A stretch of DNA of 64,000 nt from Miltoncostaea sp963703045. Lineage in GTDB: Bacteria; Actinomycetota; Thermoleophilia; Miltoncostaeales; Miltoncostaeaceae. Below, one piece after another: positions 15,511 through 23,935 of the stretch. The stretch is taken from assembly GCA_963703045.1 (NCBI GenBank), contig OY969782.1:1-64000 (forward strand). The letters are read 5' to 3'. Numbering within the stretch: the first letter of the stretch is position 1; each line of letters starts with the position of its first letter. Below the pieces are notes generated by a model. The model was not told where the DNA came from and did no database searches. It saw nothing but the letters and a program-made list of their open reading frames with translations. The position numbers and the translations under genes are program-made.

Positions 15511-16197
15511 GTGAGCGACACCGCCGCGGACACCGAGCTCGAGCGCCTGATCGGCGGCCTCGGCCGCGCGCGCGACGCGGCGCGCGCCCTCACCGGCGGC
15601 GCGCCCCTCGGCGTCCGGGCGGTCGAGGCGGCGCCGGGCCGGCGCAACTACCTCGTGGCCTTCGAGGGCCCGGCGTTCCTCTGCCTGGCGGAGGACGGCC
15701 GGGCGGAGGACGACCGGCGCCGCGCCCACGAGGCCGCCTCGGCCGGCCTGCTCTGGGAGCAGGTCGAGACCCTCGTCGATGCCGCCGCCCTGCGGGCGCT
15801 GGCCGCGGCGGTCGGCCGTCTGCTGGCGCTGGGGGAGGACCCCGAGGGCATCCTGCCGATCCTCGAGACGGTGGCCGCGCGGGCCCTCGAGGTGGCCGCC
15901 TGGCGCGAGGTCCCGATGCGCGCGCTGGCGTCGGTGCCCGACCTCGATCGCGCCGTCGCGCTCCACGGGCGGCTGAGCGGGGCCTGGGCGCGCTTCGTGC
16001 GCGCCTCGGAGCCGCTGGCCGCCGACCAGGACCGCCTGTCGGCGGAACTGCTCGAGGGGCTGCAGGCACTCGAGCGGGCGGCCGCCGAGGCGGGCGCGGC
16101 CGAGCGTCTGGCCGACCGTCTGGCCGCCGCGCTGCCCGGGTGCGAGGAGCTGGCCGACGAGATGCTCGCGGCCCACCTCACCCGCCTGCGCCCGTGA
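15511..16197 (+). CDS. hypothetical helical protein
   Basis: 228 residues from GTG at 15511 (GTG at 15508 is an alternative). It is Ala/Leu/Glu-rich and predicted mostly helical, with no membrane segment. Recognisable stretches include GRRNYLVAFEGPAFLCLAED and DPEGILPILETVAARALEVA. I do not recognise a family; the basic NYLVAFEGP strand may be part of a small alpha/beta domain. The stop overlaps the start of the next gene (GTGA at 16194-16197), so the two are probably translated together. Confidence 0.65.
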   Translation: MSDTAADTELERLIGGLGRARDAARALTGGAPLGVRAVEAAPGRRNYLVAFEGPAFLCLAEDGRAEDDRRRAHEAASAGLLWEQVETLVDAAALRALAAAVGRLLALGEDPEGILPILETVAARALEVAAWREVPMRALASVPDLDRAVALHGRLSGAWARFVRASEPLAADQDRLSAELLEGLQALERAAAEAGAAERLADRLAAALPGCEELADEMLAAHLTRLRP

Positions 16198-16493
16198 GCG
16201 GTTTCGGCACCGAGATCTCGTTCCGCCTCGGGCCGGGGACGCTCGACGAGGCGCGGTCGATCGCGGCGGACCTCGCCGCGGCCGCCGAGGGGTGCCGGCG
16301 CCACGTGCTGTTCGTCGACGCGCAGGCGGGCGAGTACGGCTGCCTGGCCGAGTGGGACGATCGCGCGCCGGCCGAGGGCTTCGCGGACCGGCCGGCCGTC
16401 GTCGCGGCGCTCGCCGTCCTCGGCGCGCGGCTGGGCAGGCCCGCCCGCGTGCGCCTCTACGCGCTGGAGGAGACCCACCCGGCCGCCCGGTAG
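16194..16493 (+). CDS. small alpha/beta protein, possibly ABM-like (antibiotic biosynthesis monooxygenase fold)
   Basis: 99 residues from GTG at 16194. The pattern of a strand (TEISFRLGPG), a helix, a strand (RHVLFVDAQAGEYGCLAEWD) and another helix fits a dimeric alpha-beta-barrel such as ABM or Dabb proteins, but no diagnostic residue is seen. It is coupled to the upstream hypothetical gene. The -10 box of the next gene starts eight bases after its stop. Confidence 0.55.
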   Translation: MSGFGTEISFRLGPGTLDEARSIAADLAAAAEGCRRHVLFVDAQAGEYGCLAEWDDRAPAEGFADRPAVVAALAVLGARLGRPARVRLYALEETHPAAR

Positions 16494-16501
16494 GGCCGGT
16501 C

Positions 16502-16507
16502 TATACT
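16502..16507 (+). promoter_or_regulatory. -10 box (TATACT) of leaderless dehydrogenase gene
   Basis: A near-consensus TATACT ends seven bases before GTG at 16515, with no Shine-Dalgarno possible in the gap. This is the strongest single example of the leaderless pattern in the window. Confidence 0.6.
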
Positions 16508-16514
16508 CGCCCGC

Positions 16515-17609
16515 GTGGAGCCGCGGACCTTGGTGGTCATGGAGGGGGACCAGACCGGCCAGGAGCTGCTGGACGAGGCCCTGCGGGTGCTCGCCCCCGA
16601 GGTCACCGGGCTGCCGATCACCTTCGAGCGCTACGACCTCTCCCTCGAGAACCGCCGGCTGACCCGCAACCAGGTTGTCGCCGACGCGGCCGACGCGACC
16701 ATCCGCCACGGCTACGGCCTGAAGGCGGCCACGATCACCCCCGAGGGCGCCGGCGACGTCGGCAGCCCCAACGCGCTGCTGCGCGAGGCGATCGGCGGCA
16801 AGGTCATCATCCGCACCGGCCGGCGGCTTTCGGGTGTGCGCCCGCTGGGCGGCATCCACGCGCCGATCTCGGTCGTGCGCATGGCGGTGGACGACGCCTA
16901 CAACGCCCGCGAGTACCGCGAGGGCGAGGGCGACGACGAGCTGGCCTGGCGGGTGGAGCGGATCTCGCGGCGCACCTGCCGCGCCGTCGCCGAGTTCGCC
17001 TTCCAGCAGGCGCGCCGCATGCGCGCGACGGTCTTCGGCGGCCCCAAGTGGACCGTCTCGCCGGTGTACGAGGGCATGCTCAAGGAGGAGCTCGACGCCG
17101 CGGCCGAGCGCCATCCCGACGTGCGCTACCGCCCGATCCTGATCGACGCGCTCTACGCCGCCCTCGTCAGCCACTCGGGCGACGCGCTCGTGGTGCCGGC
17201 GCTCAACCGCGACGGCGACTGCCTGTCCGACATGATCCTGCAGCTGTTCGGCTCGATCGCCGGCGCCGAGTCGCAGCTGCTCGCCTTCGGCGAGGACTTC
17301 CGCGCGAGCGCCGTCATGGCCGAGGCGCCCCACGGCACCGCGCCCACCCTCCAGGGCAAGAACGTGGCCAACCCGCTGGCGATGATCCTGGCCGGCGCCT
17401 CGGTGCTGCCGTACATGGGCGACGAGCAGGCCCCCGTCGTGTCGCGCGCGATCTACGAGGGTGCGCTCGAGGCCATCGCCGAAGGGGTGCGCACCGCCGA
17501 CCTCGGCGGCGAGACGGCCATGGACGCGTTCACCGACGAGGTCATCAAGCGCGTGCGCACCAAGCTCGACGTCTGGTCGGCGCTGGGGGAGAGCACCCTG
17601 CGCTACTGA
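16515..17609 (+). CDS. isocitrate/isopropylmalate dehydrogenase family protein
   Basis: 364 residues from GTG at 16515. Family hallmarks include EGDQTGQELLDEAL at the N-terminus, TPEGAGDVGSPNALLREAIG, VRPLGGIHAPISVVR, LSDMILQLFGSIAGA and the cofactor loop EAPHGTAPTLQGKNVANPLA. These enzymes oxidatively decarboxylate beta-hydroxy acids with NAD(P). The substrate loop differs from classic Icd and LeuB, so I do not assign isocitrate, isopropylmalate, tartrate or homoisocitrate. It stands alone between the small genes and a convergent operon, with a hairpin after its stop. Confidence 0.85.
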   Translation: MEPRTLVVMEGDQTGQELLDEALRVLAPEVTGLPITFERYDLSLENRRLTRNQVVADAADATIRHGYGLKAATITPEGAGDVGSPNALLREAIGGKVIIRTGRRLSGVRPLGGIHAPISVVRMAVDDAYNAREYREGEGDDELAWRVERISRRTCRAVAEFAFQQARRMRATVFGGPKWTVSPVYEGMLKEELDAAAERHPDVRYRPILIDALYAALVSHSGDALVVPALNRDGDCLSDMILQLFGSIAGAESQLLAFGEDFRASAVMAEAPHGTAPTLQGKNVANPLAMILAGASVLPYMGDEQAPVVSRAIYEGALEAIAEGVRTADLGGETAMDAFTDEVIKRVRTKLDVWSALGESTLRY

Positions 17610-17610
17610 G

Positions 17611-17636
17611 GGCCGGCCCCGTCGGGGCGGCCCGCC
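17611..17636. terminator. GC hairpin between convergent genes
   Basis: GGCCGGCCCC and GGGGCGGCC arms around GTC lie in the 28 bases between the dehydrogenase stop and the end of the small membrane-peptide gene. It has one mismatch and no T-run; likely a bidirectional intrinsic terminator. Confidence 0.4.
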
Positions 17637-17637
17637 G

Positions 17638-17733
17638 TCAGCGCTCCCGGCGGTTGCGGACCACGATCAGCACGACGATCAGCGCCACGATGGCCGCGAC
17701 GGTCAGCAGCGGCAGCAGGTCGCGCGGATGCAC
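17638..17733 (-). CDS. 31-residue single-pass membrane peptide
   Basis: GTG at 17733 shares its G with the upstream TAG (TAGTG), giving a 31-residue product: a short basic/acidic head (HPRDLLPLL), one hydrophobic helix (TVAAIVALIVVLIVV) and a basic tail (RNRRER), so an N-out/C-in orientation. Stop-start coupling to the MarR-like gene supports translation. Peptides of this form often bind and tune larger membrane proteins; no specific function can be assigned. It is too short for most gene callers. Confidence 0.55.
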   Translation of the reverse strand: MHPRDLLPLLTVAAIVALIVVLIVVRNRRER

Positions 17734-18173
17734 TACCCCTCGCCGGGCGTGTCCGGCTCCTCGGCGAGGAACTCCAGCAGGTCCTCCACGGTGAAGCGGC
17801 CGGACTGCATCGAGGCCACCAGCCCGTAGACCGTGGCGGTGTGGGGCCGCTCGACCACGTACGCCCTCATCGCCTCGTTGGCGTCCGCCTCGAGCCGCGC
17901 CGCCTTGCCGAGGCCCGTGTCGGTGGCCTCGACGCCGCTGCCCCGGACCGCCGCCATGTGCAGGTTGACGAGCCGTGCGCACAGCGGCGCGACCTCGTCG
18001 GGCGTGGCGCCCAGCCGCTCGGCGAGGTCGGTGACCGGGTTCGGCCCGGGGTGGGCGACCAGCTCGCGCAGCACGAGGTACGAGCCCGGCGAGAGGCCCG
18101 CCGCGCCGACGGTCTCGTCGAGCACGCCGGCGAGCTCGGCGAGGAGCTGGAGGTCGTCCTCGTCGCGGAGCAC
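17733..18173 (-). CDS. MarR-like winged-helix transcriptional regulator
   Basis: 146 residues from GTG at 18173. A helix-rich N-terminus (LQLLAELAGVLDETVGAAGL) is followed by a winged helix (YLVLRELVAHPGPNPVTDLA, ERLGATPDEVAPLCARLVNL), a basic wing and C-terminal helices for dimerisation, as in MarR proteins. These repress neighbouring genes and release DNA on ligand binding or oxidation. It lies within a minus-strand row of DUF1802, ferredoxin and hypothetical genes, which are its likely targets. Confidence 0.65.
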   Translation of the reverse strand: MLRDEDDLQLLAELAGVLDETVGAAGLSPGSYLVLRELVAHPGPNPVTDLAERLGATPDEVAPLCARLVNLHMAAVRGSGVEATDTGLGKAARLEADANEAMRAYVVERPHTATVYGLVASMQSGRFTVEDLLEFLAEEPDTPGEG

Positions 18174-18182
18174 GCGGTCGCC

Positions 18183-18509
18183 CTAGGGACCGAAGCGGTG
18201 GGGCGGGGCGGGCCGCAGCGTGCTGCGGGTGACGCCGGCCCACGTGCGGCCGGTGATGCCGGTGTCGTCGAGGATGCGCAGCGCGGAGCGCACGACGCCG
18301 GCGCGCGCGCCGTGGCCGTGCGTGTTGGCGACGGTGATCTCGAAGTCGTGCTCGCCCGGCCCCTTCTGCGGGCGGGCGTTGGCGCGCGCCAGCGAGACGC
18401 GGGCGTCGGCGAGACGGCGCGCGTCGTCGAGGGTCACGTAGACCTCGAAGAACGACCAGTCGGCCGGCTGCTCGGCAAGGAGGTCGTCGAAGGCCTCGGC
18501 GTGGTTCAT
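18183..18509 (-). CDS. hypothetical protein in ferredoxin operon
   Basis: 108 residues; ATG at 18509 overlaps the ferredoxin stop (ATGA). The region WSFFEVYVTLDDARRLADAR followed by HDFEITVANTHGHGARAGVV suggests an alpha/beta fold. It has no cysteines or membrane span. I do not recognise the family. The tight overlap says it is made together with the 2Fe-2S protein and could be its partner. Confidence 0.6.
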   Translation of the reverse strand: MNHAEAFDDLLAEQPADWSFFEVYVTLDDARRLADARVSLARANARPQKGPGEHDFEITVANTHGHGARAGVVRSALRILDDTGITGRTWAGVTRSTLRPAPPHRFGP

Positions 18510-18796
18510 GCGGCTCCCTTCACTCGTCGGGCCTCCAGGCGCTCGACCACCTCGCCGGCGGCGATGTCGCGGCGCACGATCTCGGGCACGTCGGCCGGGG
18601 TCACGCCGGCGTACCAGGCCCCGGTCGGGTACGAGCAGACCACGGGGCCGGTGCCGCAGAGCGGACCGACGCAGCCGCAGAGGGTCTGCACCACCTCGTC
18701 GCCCATCATGCCCTGGCGGTGGATCTCGGTGGCGACGGCGGTGTAGACGTCGTGGGCGCCGCGCGAGATGCAGTCCGGACCGCGGCAGACGAGCAC
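18506..18796 (-). CDS. thioredoxin-like [2Fe-2S] ferredoxin
   Basis: 96 residues from GTG at 18796. Cysteines at C4/C9 (VCRGPDC) and C40, C42, C47 and C54 (LCGCVGPLCGTGPVVC) plus the tail YPTGAWYAGVTPADVPEIV match the small thioredoxin-fold 2Fe-2S ferredoxins related to NuoE. These carry one cluster and shuttle single electrons. It begins 11 bases after the DUF1802 gene and overlaps the following hypothetical gene, forming a six-gene minus-strand unit. Confidence 0.85.
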   Translation of the reverse strand: MLVCRGPDCISRGAHDVYTAVATEIHRQGMMGDEVVQTLCGCVGPLCGTGPVVCSYPTGAWYAGVTPADVPEIVRRDIAAGEVVERLEARRVKGAA

Positions 18797-18807
18797 GTGC
18801 GCGCGGG

Positions 18808-19383
18808 TCAGCGGACGACCCCGGCGGCCGTCAGCGCGGCCTCGACGTCACCCGCGGCCCGCGCGAACTCCGCGTCGTCGAGGGCCGGGCGCGGAGCCGT
18901 CGGCGCCGCGATCGCGGCGGGCAGCTCCACCCAGCTCACACAGCCGCCGTGCTCGGGCCCGACGTCGAGCACGGGCGGGGAGGGCACGGTCCAGACGCGC
19001 AGCACCGCCGCCCACAGGGGGTGCTTGCGCCTCCACCGCAGGCGCTCCTCGGCGTAGTCGGGGCTCAGGACGTGCAGGTGGTCGATGGCGGCGAGCGCCT
19101 CCGGGTCGGCGATCGGGTGGGACGCCGTCAGCTCGGCGTACACCGCGAGCGGAAGGTGCTCGGGGTCGTCGCGTCGCGCCAGCGGGTCGCCGAAGCGCTC
19201 GCGCGCCGGCGCCTTCACCAGCTCGGGCCGCTGGTGGGCGTAGGTGGGGAAGAGGTAGAAGCGTGGATGGGGCAGCTCGAAGCGCTTCTCGCCGATGCCG
19301 CCCTTGCGGACGATCAGCACCTGGTCGCCCGCGGCGAGCGCCGCGATCGTGACCGCCCACTCCTTCAGCGCGTGTTCTGGCAC
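18808..19383 (-). CDS. DUF1802 family protein
   Basis: 191 residues from GTG at 19383. The opening ALKEWAVTIAALAAGDQVLI followed by VRKGGIGEK and HPRFYLFPTYAHQ is the conserved face of DUF1802. The later WVELP and ALDDAEF segments also fit. The function of the family is unknown; its RKGG and FPTYxHQ motifs suggest a nucleic-acid or nucleotide role, but that is speculation. It is the first gene of the minus-strand ferredoxin/MarR operon and is divergent from mqnE with 64 bases between starts. Confidence 0.8.
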   Translation of the reverse strand: MPEHALKEWAVTIAALAAGDQVLIVRKGGIGEKRFELPHPRFYLFPTYAHQRPELVKAPARERFGDPLARRDDPEHLPLAVYAELTASHPIADPEALAAIDHLHVLSPDYAEERLRWRRKHPLWAAVLRVWTVPSPPVLDVGPEHGGCVSWVELPAAIAAPTAPRPALDDAEFARAAGDVEAALTAAGVVR

Positions 19384-19435
19384 CGCCTCAGCCTAGCGCG
19401 GCGCGGGTGCCCGATCAGGTGACGGGGGCCCCTGG

Positions 19436-19441
19436 TAAGTT
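19436..19441 (+). promoter_or_regulatory. -10 box of mqnE
   Basis: TAAGTT ends six bases before ATG at 19448 (another ATG, out of frame, starts at 19444). No Shine-Dalgarno is present, so translation is probably leaderless. Confidence 0.4.
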
Positions 19442-19447
19442 GGATGC

Positions 19448-20533
19448 ATGATCGACGCAATCCTCTCCCGAGCGGCCGACGGCGAGCGCATCACGCCGGA
19501 CGAGGCCGTCACCCTCTACCGCGACGCTCCGCTGGAGGATCTCGGCGCGGCCGCCGACGCCGTGGTCCGCCGCCGTTACGGCGACGAGATCACCTACAAC
19601 GTCAACGCGCACCTCAACCCGACCAACATCTGCGTCGTCGGGTGCGGGTTCTGCGCGTTCGCCGTCTGGACCGAGAAGGACGAGCGCGCCTACGCCTACA
19701 GCGTTGACCAGCTCGTCGACCGGGCCGTGCAGCTCTCGGAGCTCGGCATCACCGAGCTGCACATCGTGGGCGGCATGACCAAGGAGTACGACCTCCCGTA
19801 CTACGAGGAGCTCTTCTCCGAGCTGAAGGCGACGCTGCCCCACGTGTCGCTCACCGCGCTGACCGCGGTCGAGGTCGACTTCATCGCGCGCATCTCGAAG
19901 GTCTCGCACGCCGAGGCGCTCACCCGGCTGCGCGCCGCCGGTCACGACACGATGCCCGGGGGCGGGGCCGAGGTCTTCAGCGCACGCGTCCGCAAGATCA
20001 TCGCCGACCGCAAGGTGCCCGCCGAGACGTGGCTGGCGGTCCACCGCGAGGCGCACGCCCAGGGGATGCGCACGAACGCGACACTCCTCTTCGGGCACTT
20101 CGAGACGCCCGAGGAGCAGGTCGACCACATGAGCCGTCTGCGGGACCTGCAGGACGACACGTCGGGCTTCCAGGCCTTCATCCCGCTGCCCTTCCTGCCG
20201 GGCAACACCGACTTCGCGTACCTGCCGGGGCCGACCCGCGAGGAGAAGCTGCGCACCATCGCCACCGGGCGCCTGTTCCTCGACAACTTCCCGCACATCA
20301 AGGGCCACTGGGTGATGCTCGGCGAGCAGATCACCTCCGAGGCGCTCGGCTACGGGCTCGACGACCTGTCGGGCACCCTCACCGAGGAGCGCATCGCGCA
20401 CGCGACGACGGTCCAGACCCCCCTCGGCCTCTCCGAGGAGCGCATGAAGGGGCTGATCGAGGCCGGGGGCAAGCGCCCGGCCGAGCGGGGCACGCTGTAC
20501 GACCGGGTCAGCCGCGACGGGGTCGCCGCCTAG
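19448..20533 (+). CDS. mqnE: aminofutalosine synthase MqnE (radical SAM, menaquinone futalosine pathway)
   Basis: 361 residues from ATG at 19448. The radical-SAM cluster motif is CVVGCGFCAF (Cys-x3-Cys-x2-Cys, about residues 59-66). NVNAHLNPTNICV precedes it, and HIVGGMTKEYDLPYYEELFS and MPGGGAEVFSARVRKII follow; the last favours MqnE over MqnC. The enzyme joins an adenosyl radical to 3-[(1-carboxyvinyl)oxy]benzoate to make aminofutalosine, an early step of menaquinone synthesis. Other mqn genes are not in the window; the UbiA gene at 13516 could supply the prenylation step. Confidence 0.92.
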   Translation: MIDAILSRAADGERITPDEAVTLYRDAPLEDLGAAADAVVRRRYGDEITYNVNAHLNPTNICVVGCGFCAFAVWTEKDERAYAYSVDQLVDRAVQLSELGITELHIVGGMTKEYDLPYYEELFSELKATLPHVSLTALTAVEVDFIARISKVSHAEALTRLRAAGHDTMPGGGAEVFSARVRKIIADRKVPAETWLAVHREAHAQGMRTNATLLFGHFETPEEQVDHMSRLRDLQDDTSGFQAFIPLPFLPGNTDFAYLPGPTREEKLRTIATGRLFLDNFPHIKGHWVMLGEQITSEALGYGLDDLSGTLTEERIAHATTVQTPLGLSEERMKGLIEAGGKRPAERGTLYDRVSRDGVAA

Positions 20534-20542
20534 CCGCGGTAG

Positions 20543-21157
20543 GTGCTCGGGCGCCGTTCACGAGCGGAGCGGCGCCTGCGCGAGCGGGGCCGCCCGGCAT
20601 GGGCGACGGTGACCGGCGTGGAGGGCGGCGAGGGTGGTCGCTGGACGCTCGGGCTGCGCGTCGAGCCCGGCGACGCAGAGCCCTTCGACGCCCGGACCGG
20701 GATCGAGCTCGCCGACGGCGCGTCGCCCGTCGTGGGCGGAGTCGTGGAGGTGCTGCACCTGGACGGGCGCGTGCTCGCGCTCGGGGCGCCGGCGCCGCCG
20801 CCCCCGCCGCCCGAGCCGGCCGCCCCACCCGGACCCCCGCCCGACCTCGCCGCGGTGGTGCGGGGCCTCGCCCGCGCCCTGGGGGACGGCACCCTGGCGC
20901 AGGGCCTGCCGGTGATCGTCAGCGAGGCCGGAGGCCCGTCCCCGCCGCGCCCGGCGTCGGGGCTCGAGACGCTCTCGCTCGAGCGGCTGGCCGCGCGCGC
21001 GGGCGAGGATCCGGCCGCCGTGATGGACGAGGTGACCCGTCGCGTCGGAGCGGGCGAGGCGACCCTCGCGCAGGTGCTCGCCGCCGCCCGCGCGGCCGGG
21101 TTGGACGGCGCCGATCTGGCGCGCATCGTGCGCGCGCGGAGGACTCCCCCTACGTGA
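20543..21157 (+). CDS. hypothetical protein with proline-rich linker
   Basis: 204 residues from GTG at 20543, nine bases after mqnE. An N-terminal beta domain (PAWATVTGVEGGEGGRWTLG, then VVEVLHLDGRVLALG) resembles a small SHOCT/OB-like sheet. It leads to a run of nine or more prolines and a helical C-terminus (ATLAQVLAAARAAGLDGADL). No known family is recognised. The last eight bases overlap the convergent ABC permease gene. Confidence 0.6.
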   Translation: MLGRRSRAERRLRERGRPAWATVTGVEGGEGGRWTLGLRVEPGDAEPFDARTGIELADGASPVVGGVVEVLHLDGRVLALGAPAPPPPPPEPAAPPGPPPDLAAVVRGLARALGDGTLAQGLPVIVSEAGGPSPPRPASGLETLSLERLAARAGEDPAAVMDEVTRRVGAGEATLAQVLAAARAAGLDGADLARIVRARRTPPT

Positions 21158-21944
21158 CGGGACGCCGGCGCAGGCCGGCCACGCACGCCAGGGCGAGCAG
21201 CACGCACCAGGCGAGCGTCCACACGACGGTGTCCCACTCGGCCGAGGGCACGATGACGGTGTTCTCGTTGATCTCGATGCGCGGCGCGGCCGGACCGGCG
21301 GCGTCGCGCGCCTGCAGGTCGGCGATCATCGGCGAGGTCACGGCCCGCGGGCCGATGTAGTAGAGCGCCCCGACCCCACCGTCGGCCGTGCCGATCAGGC
21401 CCTGGTCGGCGGCGGCCTTGAGGTTGACCGCCGCCTGCGCCAGCACGTACACGGACCCTCCGAAGATGCCGGCCGCCGCGGGCGCCACCACGGCGCTGGC
21501 GGCCGCGGAGGCGAGCATCGCGAGCACGAGCCCCTCGGCGACCGCCAGGGCGTGCACGGCCAGCGGGCCGTCGAGGCCCAGGCCGAGCACGAGCGCGCCG
21601 AGCTGCACGGCGGCGGTCCAGGCCGCCAGGGCGCCCAGCAGGATCACCAGGCGGGCGCCCACCGCGCCCGTGATCACCTGCGGCCGTGAGGCGCCGGCGC
21701 CCAGCAGCATGCCCATGTGGCCGCCGCCGGCGTCGCGGTTGAGGGCGGCGCTGCCGAGGGCGATCGCCAGCGCGAGCCCGCCCAGCAGCAGCAGGGAGGC
21801 GGCCCCCCGGCGCAGCGAGTCCTCGCGGGCGAGTCCCTCGTCGGTGGCGGCGACCAGCACGGCGACGACCGCCAGGGCGACGCCCAGCGCCACCGCCACC
21901 TGCACCCAGGCGCGGCGCCCGACGCGCCGCGACTCGAGCGCCAC
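21150..21944 (-). CDS. ABC transporter permease-like membrane protein
   Basis: 264 residues from GTG at 21944. Six hydrophobic segments are visible, for example VAVALGVALAVVAVLVAAT, SLLLLGGLALAIALGSAAL, LVILLGALAAWTAAVQLGAL and the final TVVWTLAWCVLLALACVAGL. An extracytoplasmic loop follows the fifth (ITSPM...IEINENTVIVPS). This ABC-2-like layout and its position 18 bases after an ABC ATPase gene indicate an exporter membrane subunit. Substrate unknown. Confidence 0.75.
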   Translation of the reverse strand: MALESRRVGRRAWVQVAVALGVALAVVAVLVAATDEGLAREDSLRRGAASLLLLGGLALAIALGSAALNRDAGGGHMGMLLGAGASRPQVITGAVGARLVILLGALAAWTAAVQLGALVLGLGLDGPLAVHALAVAEGLVLAMLASAAASAVVAPAAAGIFGGSVYVLAQAAVNLKAAADQGLIGTADGGVGALYYIGPRAVTSPMIADLQARDAAGPAAPRIEINENTVIVPSAEWDTVVWTLAWCVLLALACVAGLRRRPVT

Positions 21945-21962
21945 GCAGGGCGGTCGGCCACC

Positions 21963-22589
21963 TCATCGCACGACTCCCTCGGCCAACGTCATGCGGCGGC
22001 CGAGCGACGGCGCCAGCCCGCCGGGCCGCACGGCGGCCACCAGCACGGCGGCCCCCCGGCCGCGCGCGGCGGCGATCTCGCGCAGGGTGTCGGCGAGCAC
22101 CCAGGGGTCGTCGAGCACGACCAGCTCCGGATCGCCGGCGATCGCGAGGGCCAGCGAGAGCCGGCGGTGCCCCTCGGCGTCGAGGCGCGCGGTGCGCCAG
22201 TCGGCGACGTACGCCAGACCGGCGCGCGCCAGCGCGTCGGCGACGGCCCCCGGCGCCGGGTGATCGCGCCGCAGGGCGATGACCTCGCGCACCGCCTCGG
22301 CGACGCGCAGCCCCGAGGCGAAACCCTCGCCCTGGGGCCCGTAGCCGTAGCGCCCCCGGGCGCGCGGGTCGGCGACGGGATGCCCGAAGAGGGCGGCGCG
22401 CCCGCGGTGCTGCACCATGCCGAGCAGCCCGCGCAGCAGGCTGGTCTTGCCCGCCCCCGGAGCCCCGCTGACGAGCAGTCCCTCGCCCGGCCCGAGGCGC
22501 AGCGACACGCCCCGCACGGCCGGCTCGGGGCCACCGTGGTAGCGCACCTCCATGTCGTCTGCCGCGACCACGGCCGGCGCCTCGCTCAC
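21963..22589 (-). CDS. ABC transporter ATP-binding protein
   Basis: 208 residues from GTG at 22589, overlapping the phosphomannomutase stop (GTGA). Walker A SGAPGAGKTSLLRGL (about 41-55) and Walker B PELVVLDDP are clear. The signature region is weakly conserved (EGHRRLSLALAIAG instead of LSGGQ), and the Q-loop reads GYGPQGEGF. It is short for the family but has both nucleotide-binding motifs. It should power the permease encoded next. The degenerate signature suggests an atypical partner dimer. Confidence 0.82.
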   Translation of the reverse strand: MSEAPAVVAADDMEVRYHGGPEPAVRGVSLRLGPGEGLLVSGAPGAGKTSLLRGLLGMVQHRGRAALFGHPVADPRARGRYGYGPQGEGFASGLRVAEAVREVIALRRDHPAPGAVADALARAGLAYVADWRTARLDAEGHRRLSLALAIAGDPELVVLDDPWVLADTLREIAAARGRGAAVLVAAVRPGGLAPSLGRRMTLAEGVVR

Positions 22590-23935
22590 GCGGAGAGGAT
22601 CACCTCGAGCACCTCGTCGCGGCGTCGCTGCATGTCGTCCTCCGAGACCAGCGACTCGAGGTTGAGGCGCAGCAGCGGCTCGGTGTTGGACGAGCGGACG
22701 TTGAAGTGCCAGTCGTCGAACTCGACCGACAGTCCGTCGATCTCGGTCTGGCGACCGTCCGCGTAGCGCTCGCGGATGCGCTGGATGGCCGCCGGGGCGT
22801 CGTCGACCGTCGAGTTGATCTCGCCGGAGATGTGGTACCGCTCGCGGAACTCGGCCACCATCTCCGAGAGGCGGCGCCCGGTGGTCGCGACCATCTCCAT
22901 CACCAGCAGCGCCGGGATCAGGCCGCTGTCGGCGAACGAGAAGTCGCGGAAGTAGTAGTGGCCGCTGACCTCTCCGGCGAAGACGGCATCGACCTCGCGC
23001 ATGCGCCGCTTGATGAAGGCGTGGCCGACCCGGTGCATGTCGGCCGTGCCGCCGGCCGCGGTCACCGTGTCGCGCACGGCCCACGAGGCGCGCAGGTCGT
23101 AGACGACCGTCGCCGGGCCGGTGCGCGCCAGCAGGTGGCGCGCCAGCAGGGCGGTGAGGAAGTCGCCGGCGACGAACTCGCCCGTGTCGTCGATGAAGAA
23201 GCACCGGTCGGCGTCGCCGTCGAACGCGATGCCGAGATCGGCGCCCTCCGACCGGACGGCCGACATGACGAACTCGCGGTTCTCGGGCAGCAGCGGGTTG
23301 GGCTCGTGGTTCGGGAAGTTGCCGTCGAGGTCCAGGAAGTAGGGGACCGCGTCGATGTCGAGCCGCTCCAGCACCGGCGGCAGGTAGAGGCCGGACATGC
23401 CGTTGGCGGCGTCCAGCACCACTCGCAGGCCGCGGATCGCCGACGGGTTGACGAATGCCAGGCATCCCTCGACGAAGCGCTCGAGCAGGCCCTCCTCGCG
23501 GGAGCGGGTGCCGGGTGTCGCGGCGGTGGGCGGACCCTCCATCGCGATGCGCCCGACCTCGCCGATGCCCGTGTCGCCCCCGAGCGGCAGCGCCCCGGCC
23601 GTGACCATCTTCACGCCCGTGTACTGGGGCGGGTTGTGGCTGGCGGTGATGCAGGCGCCGGCCTCGTATCCGCCGTCGGCGACCGCGAAGTAGAGCATCT
23701 CGGTGGCGCAGAGCCCGAGCTCGACGACGTCGGCGCCCGCGGCGATGGCGCCGTCCGCGAAGCGGGCCGCGATCGAGGGCGACGAGAGGCGCGTGTCGTG
23801 GCCGACGGCCACACGGCGGGCGCCGGTGACGGCGACGAAGGCGGCCCCGATGCGCTCGGCACCGTCCTCGTCGAGCTCGCCCGGGTAGAGCCCGCGCACG
23901 TCGTACGCCTTGAAGACCGCGGGGTCGATGGTCAC
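22586..23935 (-). CDS. manB: phosphomannomutase/phosphoglucomutase
   Basis: 449 residues from GTG at 23935. All alpha-D-phosphohexomutase signatures are present: phosphoserine loop TASHNPPQYTG (about 97-107), metal loop FDGDADRC (about 238-245), sugar-binding GEVSGHYYFRD (about 318) and phosphate-binding VRSSNTEPLLRL near the C-terminus. It converts mannose-6-P/glucose-6-P to the 1-phosphate for GDP-mannose or UDP-glucose and cell-wall polysaccharide. Its start overlaps the HIT gene stop and its stop overlaps the ABC ATPase start. Confidence 0.93.
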   Translation of the reverse strand: MTIDPAVFKAYDVRGLYPGELDEDGAERIGAAFVAVTGARRVAVGHDTRLSSPSIAARFADGAIAAGADVVELGLCATEMLYFAVADGGYEAGACITASHNPPQYTGVKMVTAGALPLGGDTGIGEVGRIAMEGPPTAATPGTRSREEGLLERFVEGCLAFVNPSAIRGLRVVLDAANGMSGLYLPPVLERLDIDAVPYFLDLDGNFPNHEPNPLLPENREFVMSAVRSEGADLGIAFDGDADRCFFIDDTGEFVAGDFLTALLARHLLARTGPATVVYDLRASWAVRDTVTAAGGTADMHRVGHAFIKRRMREVDAVFAGEVSGHYYFRDFSFADSGLIPALLVMEMVATTGRRLSEMVAEFRERYHISGEINSTVDDAPAAIQRIRERYADGRQTEIDGLSVEFDDWHFNVRSSNTEPLLRLNLESLVSEDDMQRRRDEVLEVILSA

